The position numbers and the translations under genes are program-made. A stretch of 36,682 nucleotides of DNA, taken from Herbiconiux sp. (GTDB lineage Bacteria; Actinomycetota; Actinomycetes; Actinomycetales; Microbacteriaceae). Where the stretch lies: contig NZ_JAHFUW010000048.1 in the NCBI RefSeq assembly GCF_023264855.1, positions 1 to 36,682 on the forward strand, read 5' to 3'. The notes under the pieces are model-generated. The model was not told the DNA's origin. It did no database searches and saw nothing but the letters and a program-made list of their open reading frames with translations. Of this stretch, positions 17,897 to 28,014 are shown piece after piece (positions within the stretch are counted from its first letter, which is position 1; the number at the start of each line of letters is the position of its first letter).

Positions 17897-18478
17897 CTAC
17901 GGAGTGGCGACCGTGGAAGCGCCCGTCCACGCCGAAAGCGTGTTGTCGACCGACTCGCCGACCGTGGTGGAGGGCACCGTGCAGGTGAACGACCACGTGG
18001 TCGCTTCGCCGACACCCTGCACGGGCGCGTCGCTCAGGCCGATCTCCACCAGCGCGACGAGCGATCCGCTGGGCGCGGGGATCTCTGCGTCGGTGTCGAA
18101 GGTGACGGTCGAGGTGCCGATGCCTGCCACGTTCGTGACCGATCCGGAGACGGAGCGGAAGACCACGCTGCCGGCGGCGAGTGACGCTCCGGCGGTCTGG
18201 ACGAGCGTCATCGTGACGCTCTGGCCGGCGGGCACCGCTTCGGTGGACGAGCCGTTGAACATGTCGACCTCGGTGGGCCGGCGCAGGGTGATGGGGGTGC
18301 TGTCAGCGGCGGTTCCGACGACGGCGGCATCCTCGAATCCTCCCCACTGCACGTAGAGGTTGTTCACCGTGGAAGCGGCGGCGAAAGGTGTCGCAACGGC
18401 CAGCGCGACGACGGGAACCGACCAGGCGGCTCCGGCGAGGAGGGTACGGCGGTCGACGTTGAGGGTGTTCTCGTTCAC
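17897..18478 (-). CDS. Tat-exported protein of unknown function
   Basis: 193 aa. I start it at GTG 18478, preceded by AGGAG; the longer open frame upstream has no start signal and atypical composition. The N-terminus has a twin-arginine signal, VDRRTLLAGAAWSVPVVALAVATPFAAAS, with cleavage near AAAS. The mature part (about 160 residues) is beta-rich and Thr/Ser/Val-rich (TPITLRRPTEVDMF, VTMTLVQTAGASL, ATTWSFTCTVPST), compatible with an Ig-like domain. No enzyme motif. It is not coupled to rhs downstream, which has its own promoter. TTACGTAA (18489-18496), a perfect palindrome, sits right before the ribosome binding site. Confidence 0.75.
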   Translation of the reverse strand: MNENTLNVDRRTLLAGAAWSVPVVALAVATPFAAASTVNNLYVQWGGFEDAAVVGTAADSTPITLRRPTEVDMFNGSSTEAVPAGQSVTMTLVQTAGASLAAGSVVFRSVSGSVTNVAGIGTSTVTFDTDAEIPAPSGSLVALVEIGLSDAPVQGVGEATTWSFTCTVPSTTVGESVDNTLSAWTGASTVATP

Positions 18479-18731
18479 GGATCTCCTATTACGTAAGGGG
18501 AGGCTCGGGTCGAACCCCCCGAATGCGGGGTGTCGCACATGCTTCGTAGCCAACCGCGCAATCGGATTGCCGCCAATGCCGCTCGCTCGCCCGAACGCAC
18601 ATTTCACCCTTGGCAGGCAGGAGGACCACCCGCCCTTCGCCCGCTCCTTCACCCTCGGCCTGACGCTCCTGACGCCCCCGATGCCCCATTCGGGTCGTCG
18701 CATCGCACCGACGACCCCGCAGCCTCCCGAC

Positions 18732-19652
18732 TCAGTGCGAGACGAGCCGGAGCGCGGTGGCACGGTTCGCCCGCGCCACCGCCTCGGTCAGCAGGTTCGG
18801 GTCGAGCCCGCGGCCGGCCTCTCCGTCGGCCCCGCGCGGACGGCCCTCACCGGCCTCCTCGAGCAGCGCGAGAGCGAGCTCGGCGGCGAACACGTCCCCG
18901 GCTCCGATCAGCGCTTCCGGCGCGATCGGCCCCACGGCGTACGCCGGCACGTCCTGCCGGAACCGGCCTCGGTGCACGGATGCTCCGCGCGGGCCACGCG
19001 TGACCACGATCGCCACTCCGGGATGTGCGGCCGCCCATCCGTCGACCAGCCGATCGACGTCGGGCACGTCTTCGTCGCTGAGCACCGCGACGTCGAACAG
19101 CGCCATCAGCTCCGGCACCTCGGCGAAGACCCATGAGCGCACGGGCAGGTCTCCCCGGGCATCCGGAACCTCGCCGGCCTGACGGAGGTACCCCTGCAGC
19201 AGCACCATCCGCAGGGCACCGACCGGCACGGCACACACGTAGTCGGCCACGACGGAGACCGGCGGATCGGCCAGCAGCGGCGCGAACAGAAGGGCGTCCG
19301 CCACGCCGAGGGCCCGGCGCACCGCCTCGTCCGGGTGCGCGAGCCGCGCCGATCCGATCCGTCGCACCGACTGCCGGCGCCGCTCGCCCCGCACGTCGTT
19401 GACGAAGACGAGGGTGTGGTCGCCGCGGGCCGGCTCGAGCATGGCCAGCGGGCGAGTCGCCGCATCCTGGGCCTCCAGCGCGCCGAAATCACGCCCGTGC
19501 GGGGCCGCGACGCGCACCTCGACGCCGTTCGCCTCGAGCACCGGAGCCATGAAGGCGGCGGGCGAGCCGATCGCACGCACCGTCGCCGTCGCCGTGATGT
19601 TCTCGTCGATGCAGACGTGCCCGGCGATGACCACTCGGCGCAGGGACTCCAT
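18732..19652 (-). CDS. PfkB/ribokinase-family carbohydrate kinase
   Basis: 306 aa from ATG 19652. It opens with VVIAGHVCIDENI, the first strand of PfkB kinases, continues with a substrate-binding part (IGSPAAFMAPVLEANGVEVRVAAPHGRDF) and has the C-terminal anion-hole/catalytic motif IGAGDVFAAELALALL with the catalytic base Asp253. The usual DT before GAGD is replaced (PEALIGAGD), and the family's GG-x-N signature is absent, so the substrate cannot be predicted. It is divergent from the MFS exporter gene. Kinase activity on a sugar or nucleoside is known for the family; nothing nearby names the substrate. Confidence 0.8.
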   Translation of the reverse strand: MESLRRVVIAGHVCIDENITATATVRAIGSPAAFMAPVLEANGVEVRVAAPHGRDFGALEAQDAATRPLAMLEPARGDHTLVFVNDVRGERRRQSVRRIGSARLAHPDEAVRRALGVADALLFAPLLADPPVSVVADYVCAVPVGALRMVLLQGYLRQAGEVPDARGDLPVRSWVFAEVPELMALFDVAVLSDEDVPDVDRLVDGWAAAHPGVAIVVTRGPRGASVHRGRFRQDVPAYAVGPIAPEALIGAGDVFAAELALALLEEAGEGRPRGADGEAGRGLDPNLLTEAVARANRATALRLVSH

Positions 19653-19666
19653 TGCACCAAGCCTAG

Positions 19667-21673
<2,007 letters not shown>

Positions 21674-21682
21674 CCCCGTCGC

Positions 21683-21756
21683 GTCAGCGGATGCACTTTC
21701 GACGAGGACCGACGCCGTATACGGGGTCGGTCCTCGTTATTTCTGCATCCGCTGAC
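21683..21756. repeat. 74-bp nested palindrome between convergent genes (terminator-like)
   Basis: Three inverted repeats share one centre (21719/21720): outer 13 bp GTCAGCGGATGCA / TGCATCCGCTGAC (21683-21695, 21744-21756), inner 12 bp ACGAGGACCGAC / GTCGGTCCTCGT (21702-21713, 21726-21737) and core CCGTATACGG (21715-21724). Symmetric 6-nt internal loops separate outer and inner arms. TTATTT follows the inner right arm, so it can end transcription of the MFS gene. Confidence 0.75.
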
Positions 21757-21933
21757 CGAATGCGGCGCCCGCGCGACGGCCCGAAGTCTTGAGTCCACCG
21801 GCTCCAGCCGAAGGCGCCTGGACGAGCACACTCAGTCTCAGGGCCCACCCACTCGACCCAGGGTGAGGGCGTGGCCGCGACAGCGACCGCACCCGAACAT
21901 GTCCCCTCGCGCCGGGCGGGGACCGGCGCGACC

Positions 21934-21970
21934 GCCAGAGGCCCCTCGCCGAAGGCGAGAGGTCTCTGGC
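21934..21970 (-). terminator. Strong hairpin after the monooxygenase gene
   Basis: 17-nt arms (21934-21950 and 21954-21970) around a GAA/TTC loop, with one mismatch and one G-T pair. It lies 9 nt past the stop of the minus-strand monooxygenase gene. There is no T-run, so termination is likely but not certain. With the nested palindrome it accounts for the gap 21674-21978, where I see no gene. Confidence 0.5.
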
Positions 21971-21978
21971 GCAGCCAG

Positions 21979-23364
21979 TCAGAAGTCCCGCAGGTTCCCC
22001 CGCAAACCGCCATTCCCGTACTCGCGGCGGAGGATGCCGCGGCGGCGCAGGATGGGCACGAGGTCGCCGAGCATCCGGTACACGGTCGTGGGGTGGAAGT
22101 CGCCCGAGAAGATGAAGCCGTCGTTGTCGGCGTCGTCGCCGATCTCGGCGATGAAGTCGGCGATCTCGTCGGCGGTGCCGACGAATCCGCTGCGGTCGGA
22201 GAACCGGCCGAGGCGGGCCTTGGCGGTGAGGATCTCGCGCAGGGTCGCATCCGCGAAGCCGTCGAATGCGCCGAGCAGGCCCTTGATGCTGCCGCGCGAC
22301 ACGTGGTCGCCGAAGATCGCGGGGTCGATGGGCCGGTCGAGGTCGAGCTTCGTGAGGTCGGTCTCGAGGTCGCTGGACTGGCCGGCGGCGATCGCCAGCA
22401 GGGCCTCGTCGGAGGGGTGCGCGGAGGCCGCCACGATACGGTCGGCCTCCTCGGGGCTGGCCGCGACGATCGGCTTGAACACGAACAGGATGTCGATGTC
22501 GGCCGCCGTGCGCCCGTGCGCCTGCGCCGCCGCGAGCACCTTCTGGCGGTAGGCACGGATGGTGTCGGTGTCGAGCGAGGCCAGCGCGAGCTGCACCTGA
22601 GAGTTCGTGCCGGCGAAGTCGAGACCGCGCGGCGAGCCGCCGGGCGACACCACGATGGGGTCTCCGGATCGGGCCTCCGCCGAGGCCGCCGAGGCGCTCG
22701 CGCGGCCACCGACACCACCGCCACCGCTCAGCTCCCCGAACGGCAGCGCGTTCAAGGGCCCGTCGAACGTGAAGTGCTCGCCGCGGTGCCGCACGGGGTC
22801 GAGGTGGGTGCCGTCGGCGAAGTGACCGGTCGCGGCATCCGCGATGAGCGCATCCGTTCCCCAGCTGTGCCACAGCGCCTTCACCGCGCCGAGCCATTCC
22901 TCGGCCCGGTCGTAGGCGCCGTCGTGGTCGAGGGCGGGCACGCCGAAGTGACGCGAGCTGCCGACATCCGTCACCACGTTGATGCCGAAGCGGTGCGCGC
23001 TCAGGTGCTGCAGCGTGGCGAACTGCCGGGCCGCCTGGTACGGCGAGTAGGCCAGCGGATTCACCGTCGGCGCGATGCCGATGTGCTGCGTGACGTCGAA
23101 GAGGTAGGGCGCGAGCAGCAGCGGGTCGTGCTTCGGACCGCCGTAGGCACTGCGGATGCGCAGATCGAGGGTGTCGGCGTTGCCGAGCGAGAGCGCGTCT
23201 TCGATGATCACGAGGTCGAACCCGGCCTGCTCGAGCGCGCGCACCGACTGCTGGTAGAGCTCGGGCTCCTGCCAGCGGTGCCCCCAGTCCCAGCTCGGCT
23301 GCCCCCAGCCCTGCGGCCCGAAGCCGCGGGAGAGGAACCAGCCGAAGTGCTGGGGCCGGCTCAC
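21979..23364 (-). CDS. NtaA/SnaA/DmoA-type FMN-dependent monooxygenase (luciferase-like)
   Basis: 461 aa, usual length for this flavin monooxygenase group. N-terminus HFGWFLSRGFGPQGWG..., then FDLVIIEDAL, HIGIAPTVNPLAYSPYQAARQFATLQHLSAHRFGINVVTD (a conserved strand-helix of bacterial-luciferase TIM barrels), REYGNGGLRGNL at the C-terminus. A Gly/Ala/Ser insert (GGGGVGGRASASAASAEA, about 211-235) lies in a loop. The start GTG overlaps the upstream stop as GTGA, so it is co-translated with the MetY-like gene. Relatives oxidise aminopolycarboxylates or organosulfur compounds using FMNH2 from a separate reductase. Coupling to a sulfhydrylase favours a sulfur compound such as a sulfide or sulfonate; this is inference. 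Confidence 0.88.
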   Translation of the reverse strand: MSRPQHFGWFLSRGFGPQGWGQPSWDWGHRWQEPELYQQSVRALEQAGFDLVIIEDALSLGNADTLDLRIRSAYGGPKHDPLLLAPYLFDVTQHIGIAPTVNPLAYSPYQAARQFATLQHLSAHRFGINVVTDVGSSRHFGVPALDHDGAYDRAEEWLGAVKALWHSWGTDALIADAATGHFADGTHLDPVRHRGEHFTFDGPLNALPFGELSGGGGVGGRASASAASAEARSGDPIVVSPGGSPRGLDFAGTNSQVQLALASLDTDTIRAYRQKVLAAAQAHGRTAADIDILFVFKPIVAASPEEADRIVAASAHPSDEALLAIAAGQSSDLETDLTKLDLDRPIDPAIFGDHVSRGSIKGLLGAFDGFADATLREILTAKARLGRFSDRSGFVGTADEIADFIAEIGDDADNDGFIFSGDFHPTTVYRMLGDLVPILRRRGILRREYGNGGLRGNLRDF

Positions 23365-24797
23365 GCCTGGATCCCCGCGGCCTCTGCCCGCAGCGCGATG
23401 CCTTCCAGCTGCTCGCTCGTCTCAGCCGCCGCGACCTGATCGGCCGCGACGTGCCCCGCTGCTCGCACGGCCGCCAGCGCCTGCTCGAGGTCGGCGATCA
23501 GGTCGGCGGCGTCCTCGACGCCGATCGAGAGCCGGATCAGCCCGTCCCCGATGCCGCCCTCGGCCCGCTGCTCCGGAGTGCGCCCGGCGTGCGTGGTCGA
23601 CGCGGGGTGCAGGACGAGCGAGCGCACGTCACCGAGGTGCGTCATGCGGGTGAACAGCTCGGCCGAGTCGATCAGCGTGCGCGCCGCCGCCGTGCCGCCG
23701 TGCACCGTGAACGCGAACACCGAGCCCTGACCGCGCGGCAGATACCGCGCCGCGAGCGCGCGCGAGGGGCTGGAGTCGAGCCCGGCATGGTCGACGGATG
23801 CCACCTCCGGCTGCTGTTCGAGCCAGCGCGCCACCTGGAGCGCGGAGGCCGACTGCCGGTCGACCCGCAGCGACAGCGTCTCGATGCCCTGCAGGATGAG
23901 GAACGCGTTCAGGGGCGAGGGCGTCGGTCCGAACCGCGCCACCACCACGTCACGAGTGAAGGCGAGGAACGCGGCCGGCCCGTGAACGGCCGCCAGGCTC
24001 TGCCCGCCGAGCGAGGCCACCGGGGAGTCCAGGTGCGGGAACCGCGCCGATCCGTCGGCCGCCGTCACCGACCAGTCGAACGCGTCGCCGCTCACGATCA
24101 CGCCGCCGAGCACCGAGCCGTGCCCCGCGAGGAACTTCGACGCCGAGTGCACCACGATGTCGGCGCCGTGCTCGATCGGCCGCAGCAGGTAGGGCGTGGC
24201 GAAGGTGTTGTCGACGATCAGCGGGATGCCGTGCCGGTGCGCCACGTCGGCCACCAGCGCGATGTCGACGAGATCGTTCTTGGGGTTCGGGATCGACTCC
24301 ACGAACAGCGCCTTGGTGTTCGGCCGGATGGCGAGCTCCCAGGCGAGCGGGTCGTTCGCGTCGAGCACGAAGTCGGTGCCGATGCCCAGGCGCCCCAAGT
24401 TCTCGGTGAACAGGCTGCGCGATCCCTCGTAGATGCTCGACGCCGAGACGAGGTGGTCGCCGGCCGAGGCGAGGCCGAGCACGGCCGAGGCCACCGCGGC
24501 CTGCCCGCTGCCGACCAGGATGGCGTGCGATCCGCCCTCGAGGGCGGCGATCCGCCGTTCGAGCGCCGAGTTCGTGGGGTTGCCGAGGCGGGTGTAGCTG
24601 AAGCCGTCGTCACCGCCGGTGAAACGGTCGTGCGCCTGGTCGAAGTCGTCGAACACGAAGCCCGCGGTGAGGTGGATGGGCGTGACCCGGGGGTTCGCGC
24701 CGCCCGGAACGTGCGGCTCGGCACCGGCGTGCACCTGCTCGGTGGCGAAGCCGCGGCGGGGCCGGGGATGCGGCTGTGCGGGGTCGTGAACGCTCAT
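23361..24797 (-). CDS. metY: O-acetylhomoserine sulfhydrylase-like (MetY/Cys-Met metabolism PLP enzyme)
   Basis: 478 aa from ATG 24797; GTG 24803 is possible. It belongs to the Cys/Met metabolism PLP family: GFATEQVHAG, TPIHLTAGFVFDDFDQAHDRF, YTRLGNPTN, SGQAAVASAVL, VDNTFATPYLLRPIEHGAD and the PLP-binding SASKFLAGHG with Lys221. Insertions and the 440-plus core length fit O-acetylhomoserine aminocarboxypropyltransferase rather than cystathionine enzymes. It would make homocysteine from O-acetylhomoserine and sulfide. A 35-residue Ala/Glu-rich helical extension follows the usual C-terminus. First gene of a two-gene operon with a flavin monooxygenase, which may release the sulfur it uses. I see no SAM riboswitch in the 141-nt upstream gap. 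Confidence 0.9.
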   Translation of the reverse strand: MSVHDPAQPHPRPRRGFATEQVHAGAEPHVPGGANPRVTPIHLTAGFVFDDFDQAHDRFTGGDDGFSYTRLGNPTNSALERRIAALEGGSHAILVGSGQAAVASAVLGLASAGDHLVSASSIYEGSRSLFTENLGRLGIGTDFVLDANDPLAWELAIRPNTKALFVESIPNPKNDLVDIALVADVAHRHGIPLIVDNTFATPYLLRPIEHGADIVVHSASKFLAGHGSVLGGVIVSGDAFDWSVTAADGSARFPHLDSPVASLGGQSLAAVHGPAAFLAFTRDVVVARFGPTPSPLNAFLILQGIETLSLRVDRQSASALQVARWLEQQPEVASVDHAGLDSSPSRALAARYLPRGQGSVFAFTVHGGTAAARTLIDSAELFTRMTHLGDVRSLVLHPASTTHAGRTPEQRAEGGIGDGLIRLSIGVEDAADLIADLEQALAAVRAAGHVAADQVAAAETSEQLEGIALRAEAAGIQA

Positions 24798-24870
24798 GGT
24801 CACCCAGGGTGCCACGCCCGCCTGGTCAGAGGGCCTTTTACGAAGTTCTGTTACGACCGCGGATGCCCGG

Positions 24871-24892
24871 TACTCTGGGAGAGAGCGCTCTC
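24871..24892 (+). promoter_or_regulatory. LacI-type operator over the beta-glucosidase promoter
   Basis: GAGAGCGCTCTC (24881-24892) is a perfect 12-bp palindrome with a central CG, the hallmark of LacI/GalR operators, within TGGGAGAGAGCGCTCTCAGA. TACTCT at 24871-24876 is a plausible -10 box, so the operator would cover the start of transcription. The likely ligand-responsive repressor is encoded right after the beta-glucosidase gene. Confidence 0.65.
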
Positions 24893-24938
24893 AGACCCAT
24901 CGGGAGCCCGAGCACCCTGCGAAGGAGCAGTGCACACC

Positions 24939-26432
24939 ATGACCACGTCTTTCCCACCCGGATTCCTCTGGGGTTCGGCCACGGCCGCCGCCCAGATCGA
25001 AGGAGCCGCCTTCGACGACGGCAAGAAGGCCTCCGTCTGGGACACCTTCGCCCGCGTCCCCGGCGCCGTGCTGAACGGCGACACGCTCGACGTGGCCGTC
25101 GACCACTACCACCGGATGCCCGAAGACGTGGCGCTGATGAAGCAGCTGGGTCTGCACTCCTACCGCTTCTCCACGAGCTGGGCGCGCATCCGCCCGGATG
25201 ACGCCTCCACCAACCAGGCCGGTCTCGACTTCTACTCCCGCCTGGTCGACGAGCTGCTCGGCGCCGGCGTGCTGCCCTGGCTCACGCTCTACCACTGGGA
25301 CCTCCCGCAGGCTCTCGAAGACGAGGGCGGCTGGGCGAACCGCGACACCGCCTACCGCTTCCGCGACTACGCCGAGGTCGTCTACGAGGCGCTCGGCGAC
25401 CGCGTGCAGCACTGGACCACCTTCAACGAGCCGTTCTGCTCGTCGCTTCTGGGCTACGGATCGGGCGTGCACGCTCCCGGCCGACAGGAACCCGCCGCCG
25501 CGGTCGCCGCGGTGCACCACCAGCACCTCGCGCACGGCCTGGCCGTGTCGCGGCTGCGCGAACTCGGCGCGCCGAACCTCGGTATCACGCTGAACCTCAC
25601 CAACGCGGTGCCGCAGAATCCCTCCGACCCGGTCGACGTGGAGGCCGCGCGCCGGATCGACGCCCTGAACAACCGCATCTTCCTCGACCCGCTGCTGCGC
25701 GGGGAGTACCCGGCCGACATCCGCCGCGACCTCGCCGAGTGGGGGCTCGACGAGGTGAGCGAGACCGGCCTCGTGCGGCCGGGCGACCTCGAGATCATCG
25801 CGCAGCCGCTGGAGTTCCTCGGCGTCAACCACTACCACGACGACCAGGTGAGCGGTCATCCGCTGGCTGCCCCCGTCGATCCGTCGATCGTGCCCGCCGA
25901 CCCGCACGCGGTCGCCGGCGGGCGCAGCGTGAGCTCGCCGTTCGTGGGCTCGGAGTACGTCACGTTCCCGCTGCGCGGCCTGCCGCTCACCGGCATGGGC
26001 TGGGAGGTGCACCCGGCCGGCCTCCGTACGCTGCTCGTGCGCCTCGGCCGCGAGTACCCGACGCTGCCGCCGCTGTACGTCACCGAGAACGGCGCGGCCT
26101 ACGACGACGAGGTGTCGCCCGATGGCGCCATCCATGACGCCGCGCGCACGCAGTACATCCTCGACCACATCCAGGCGGTGTCGGATGCGATCGCCGACGG
26201 CGCCGACGTGCGCGGCTACTTCGTGTGGTCGCTGCTGGACAACTTCGAATGGGCCTGGGGCTACGGCAAGCGCTTCGGCATCGTGCGGGTCGACTACGAC
26301 ACGCTCGTGCGCACGCCCAAGGACAGCGCGCTGGCCTACGCGGACGTGATCGCGGCATCGGACGCGGCCGCTTCGTCGTCGGGTGCGGCGGGCCGTTCGT
26401 CAGCCGCCGGTGCACCCGGCTCGCTATCCTGA
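24939..26432 (+). CDS. bglA: GH1 beta-glucosidase
   Basis: 497 aa from ATG 24939, with AAGGAG 11 nt upstream. It has all hallmarks of glycoside hydrolase family 1: FPPGFLWGSATAAAQIEGA at the N-terminus, SYRFSTSWARI, YHWDLPQALED, acid/base Glu164 in TFNEP, nucleophile Glu383 in YVTENGAAYDD, and WSLLDNFEWAWGYGKRFGI. No signal peptide, so it acts in the cytoplasm on imported beta-glucosides such as cellobiose. A 25-residue Ala/Ser/Gly tail ends the protein. The lacI-type gene starts 5 nt later, forming an operon, and a palindromic operator lies upstream. No sugar transporter is next to it in this window. Confidence 0.96.
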   Translation: MTTSFPPGFLWGSATAAAQIEGAAFDDGKKASVWDTFARVPGAVLNGDTLDVAVDHYHRMPEDVALMKQLGLHSYRFSTSWARIRPDDASTNQAGLDFYSRLVDELLGAGVLPWLTLYHWDLPQALEDEGGWANRDTAYRFRDYAEVVYEALGDRVQHWTTFNEPFCSSLLGYGSGVHAPGRQEPAAAVAAVHHQHLAHGLAVSRLRELGAPNLGITLNLTNAVPQNPSDPVDVEAARRIDALNNRIFLDPLLRGEYPADIRRDLAEWGLDEVSETGLVRPGDLEIIAQPLEFLGVNHYHDDQVSGHPLAAPVDPSIVPADPHAVAGGRSVSSPFVGSEYVTFPLRGLPLTGMGWEVHPAGLRTLLVRLGREYPTLPPLYVTENGAAYDDEVSPDGAIHDAARTQYILDHIQAVSDAIADGADVRGYFVWSLLDNFEWAWGYGKRFGIVRVDYDTLVRTPKDSALAYADVIAASDAAASSSGAAGRSSAAGAPGSLS

Positions 26433-26437
26433 GCCTC

Positions 26438-27472
26438 GTGTACCGCAACCCGACCCTGGAGATGGTGGCCGCCGAGGCCGGAGTCTCGCGCGCCACCGTC
26501 TCGCGGGTGGTGAACGGCTCCACCAGCGTCAACCCCGAGGTGATCACGGTGGTGAACGCAGCCGTGGCACGCCTGAACTACGTGCCGAACCGGGTGGCGC
26601 GCTCGCTCGCGAGCCGGCGCACCGACGTGATCGCGCTGATCGTGCCGGAGTCGACCTCGACGGTGTTCGCCGACCCGTTCTTCGCGCCGGTGGTGCGCGG
26701 GGTGGCCCGGGCGCTGTCCGACACGAACTACACGCTGAACCTCCTGATCGCGTCGGAGGCCCGGCCCGAGAAGACCCGGCGCTATCTGCAGGGCGGCAAC
26801 GTCGACGGTGCGCTCGTGGTCTCGCATCACGCCGAAGACCATTCGTATGTCGGGCTGGGCGACTCGCTGCCGATCGTCTTCGGCGGCCGGCCGCTGCATC
26901 CGGAGCTCTCGGACGCCTACTACGTCGACGTCGACAACCGCGCGAGCGCTCGCCTCGCCACCGATCATCTGATCGGCCTGGGACGTCGGCGCATCGCCAC
27001 CATCGCGGGGCGGCAGGACATGCCGGCCGGCATCGACCGCCTCGCCGGCTGGCGGGAGTCGGTGGCCGCGGCCGGAGGCGATCCCTCGCTGGTCGAGTAC
27101 GGCGACTTCTCGCAATCCTCGGGTGCCGAGGCGATGGCCCGGTTGCTGATGCGAACGGATGCCGCATCCCCGGATGCCGCGGCCTCCGGCGATCCGATCG
27201 ACGCCGTGTTCGTGGCGAACGACCAGATGGCGGCGGGAGCGATCCAGGTGCTGCACGCCCACGGGCTCTCGGTGCCGAGCGATGTGGCGGTGGTCGGCTA
27301 CGACGACGACACCTTCGCCAGCACGCTCACCCCGCCGTTGACGACCGTGAACCAGCCCTCCGCCGACCTCGGAGCGAGCATGGCCGAGCTGCTGGTGCGG
27401 CTGATCGCCGGCCAGGAGGCGCCCCGCCGCACGATCATCCCGACGACGCTCGTGGTGCGCGCTTCGGCGTAG
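26438..27472 (+). CDS. LacI-family transcriptional regulator
   Basis: 344 aa from GTG 26438. The N-terminal helix-turn-helix reads NPTLEMVAAEAGVSRATVSRVVNGS, followed by the hinge helix [14 protein letters not shown]. The effector domain has the periplasmic-binding-protein fold: VIALIVPESTSTVFADPFFAPVVRGV, VDNRASARLATDHLIGLG, AVFVANDQMAAGAIQVL, PSDVAVVGYDDDTFASTLTPPLTTVNQP. It lies 5 nt after the GH1 gene and probably represses the operon by binding GAGAGCGCTCTC upstream, released by a glucoside. Ser-Arg-Ala-Thr-Val-Ser-Arg in the recognition helix is typical for operators with a central CG. Confidence 0.94.
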   Translation: MYRNPTLEMVAAEAGVSRATVSRVVNGSTSVNPEVITVVNAAVARLNYVPNRVARSLASRRTDVIALIVPESTSTVFADPFFAPVVRGVARALSDTNYTLNLLIASEARPEKTRRYLQGGNVDGALVVSHHAEDHSYVGLGDSLPIVFGGRPLHPELSDAYYVDVDNRASARLATDHLIGLGRRRIATIAGRQDMPAGIDRLAGWRESVAAAGGDPSLVEYGDFSQSSGAEAMARLLMRTDAASPDAAASGDPIDAVFVANDQMAAGAIQVLHAHGLSVPSDVAVVGYDDDTFASTLTPPLTTVNQPSADLGASMAELLVRLIAGQEAPRRTIIPTTLVVRASA

Positions 27473-27490
27473 CCGCTACGCGGCGGCGGC

Positions 27491-27565
27491 GGTTCACTCC
27501 AGCGAGTCTCAGACCGACCTCGGCCACTATGAGCGAGCTCGCGCCGAGACTCGCTGGAGTGAACC
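27491..27565. repeat. 75-bp palindromic intergenic element, copy 1
   Basis: Terminal inverted repeats GGTTCACTCCAGCGAGTCTC (27491-27510) and its perfect complement (27546-27565), 20 bp each. The 35-bp interior contains GCGAGCTCGC, itself palindromic. It lies 18 nt after lacI and 64 nt before the end of the convergent xre gene. A second copy at 28843-28917 is identical at 68 of 75 positions by my count. Confidence 0.9.
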
Positions 27566-27628
27566 GAGCGGCAGCGCTCCGGCTCGGCCTGCACTGTGTG
27601 GTGAGGTGCGATGCGGCAGCGCCTCGGA

Positions 27629-27907
27629 TCAGGCGCTGGCCACCTGCGCCTGAGACTGCGGCATCGGCTGCACCGCAGCCCAGACCGCGTCGAGTGAGAG
27701 GCCGAGCACCTCGGCGATCGCCGCGATCGTGGAGAAGGCGGGGGTCGCGACGCGACCCGACTCGATCTTGCGCAGGGTTTCGGGCGAGATTCCCGCGGCG
27801 AGCGCCGTCTCGAGCATCGAGCGCTCGCCCCTGGCCTGGCGCAGAAGCGCGCCGAGGCGCCTGCCGCGCTCGAGTTCGGCGGGCGTGAGGGAGAGGCGCA
27901 CCATCAT
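27629..27907 (-). CDS. Small XRE-family DNA-binding regulator
   Basis: 92 aa. HTH_XRE pattern: LGALLRQARGERSM, LETALAAGISPETLRKIESGRVATPAFSTIAAIAEVLGLSLDAVW. The protein is hardly more than the DNA-binding domain, with a Gln/Ala tail. Three starts are possible (ATG 27907, ATG 27904, GTG 27901); GGGAG spacing favours 27904 or 27901. It is divergent from the methionine aminopeptidase gene over a 107-bp gap that contains AATACC twice 14 nt apart (27920-27940), a candidate own operator. Target genes are unknown. Confidence 0.88.
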   Translation of the reverse strand: MMVRLSLTPAELERGRRLGALLRQARGERSMLETALAAGISPETLRKIESGRVATPAFSTIAAIAEVLGLSLDAVWAAVQPMPQSQAQVASA

Positions 27908-28014
27908 GCTCCCGATTCTAATACCGGGATAGGAATACCAGTTAGAGCGTGAGCCCGGCTAGGCTGAGTGGGATAGTTATTGGGTCGCGGGAGCGCGGCC
28001 CGGGAAAGGCCCGC

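Noticed and set aside
24798-24938. SAM riboswitch or other leader upstream of the MetY-like gene
   Set aside because: I looked for conserved riboswitch cores and saw none; the only clear structure is the LacI-type palindrome for the divergent gene.
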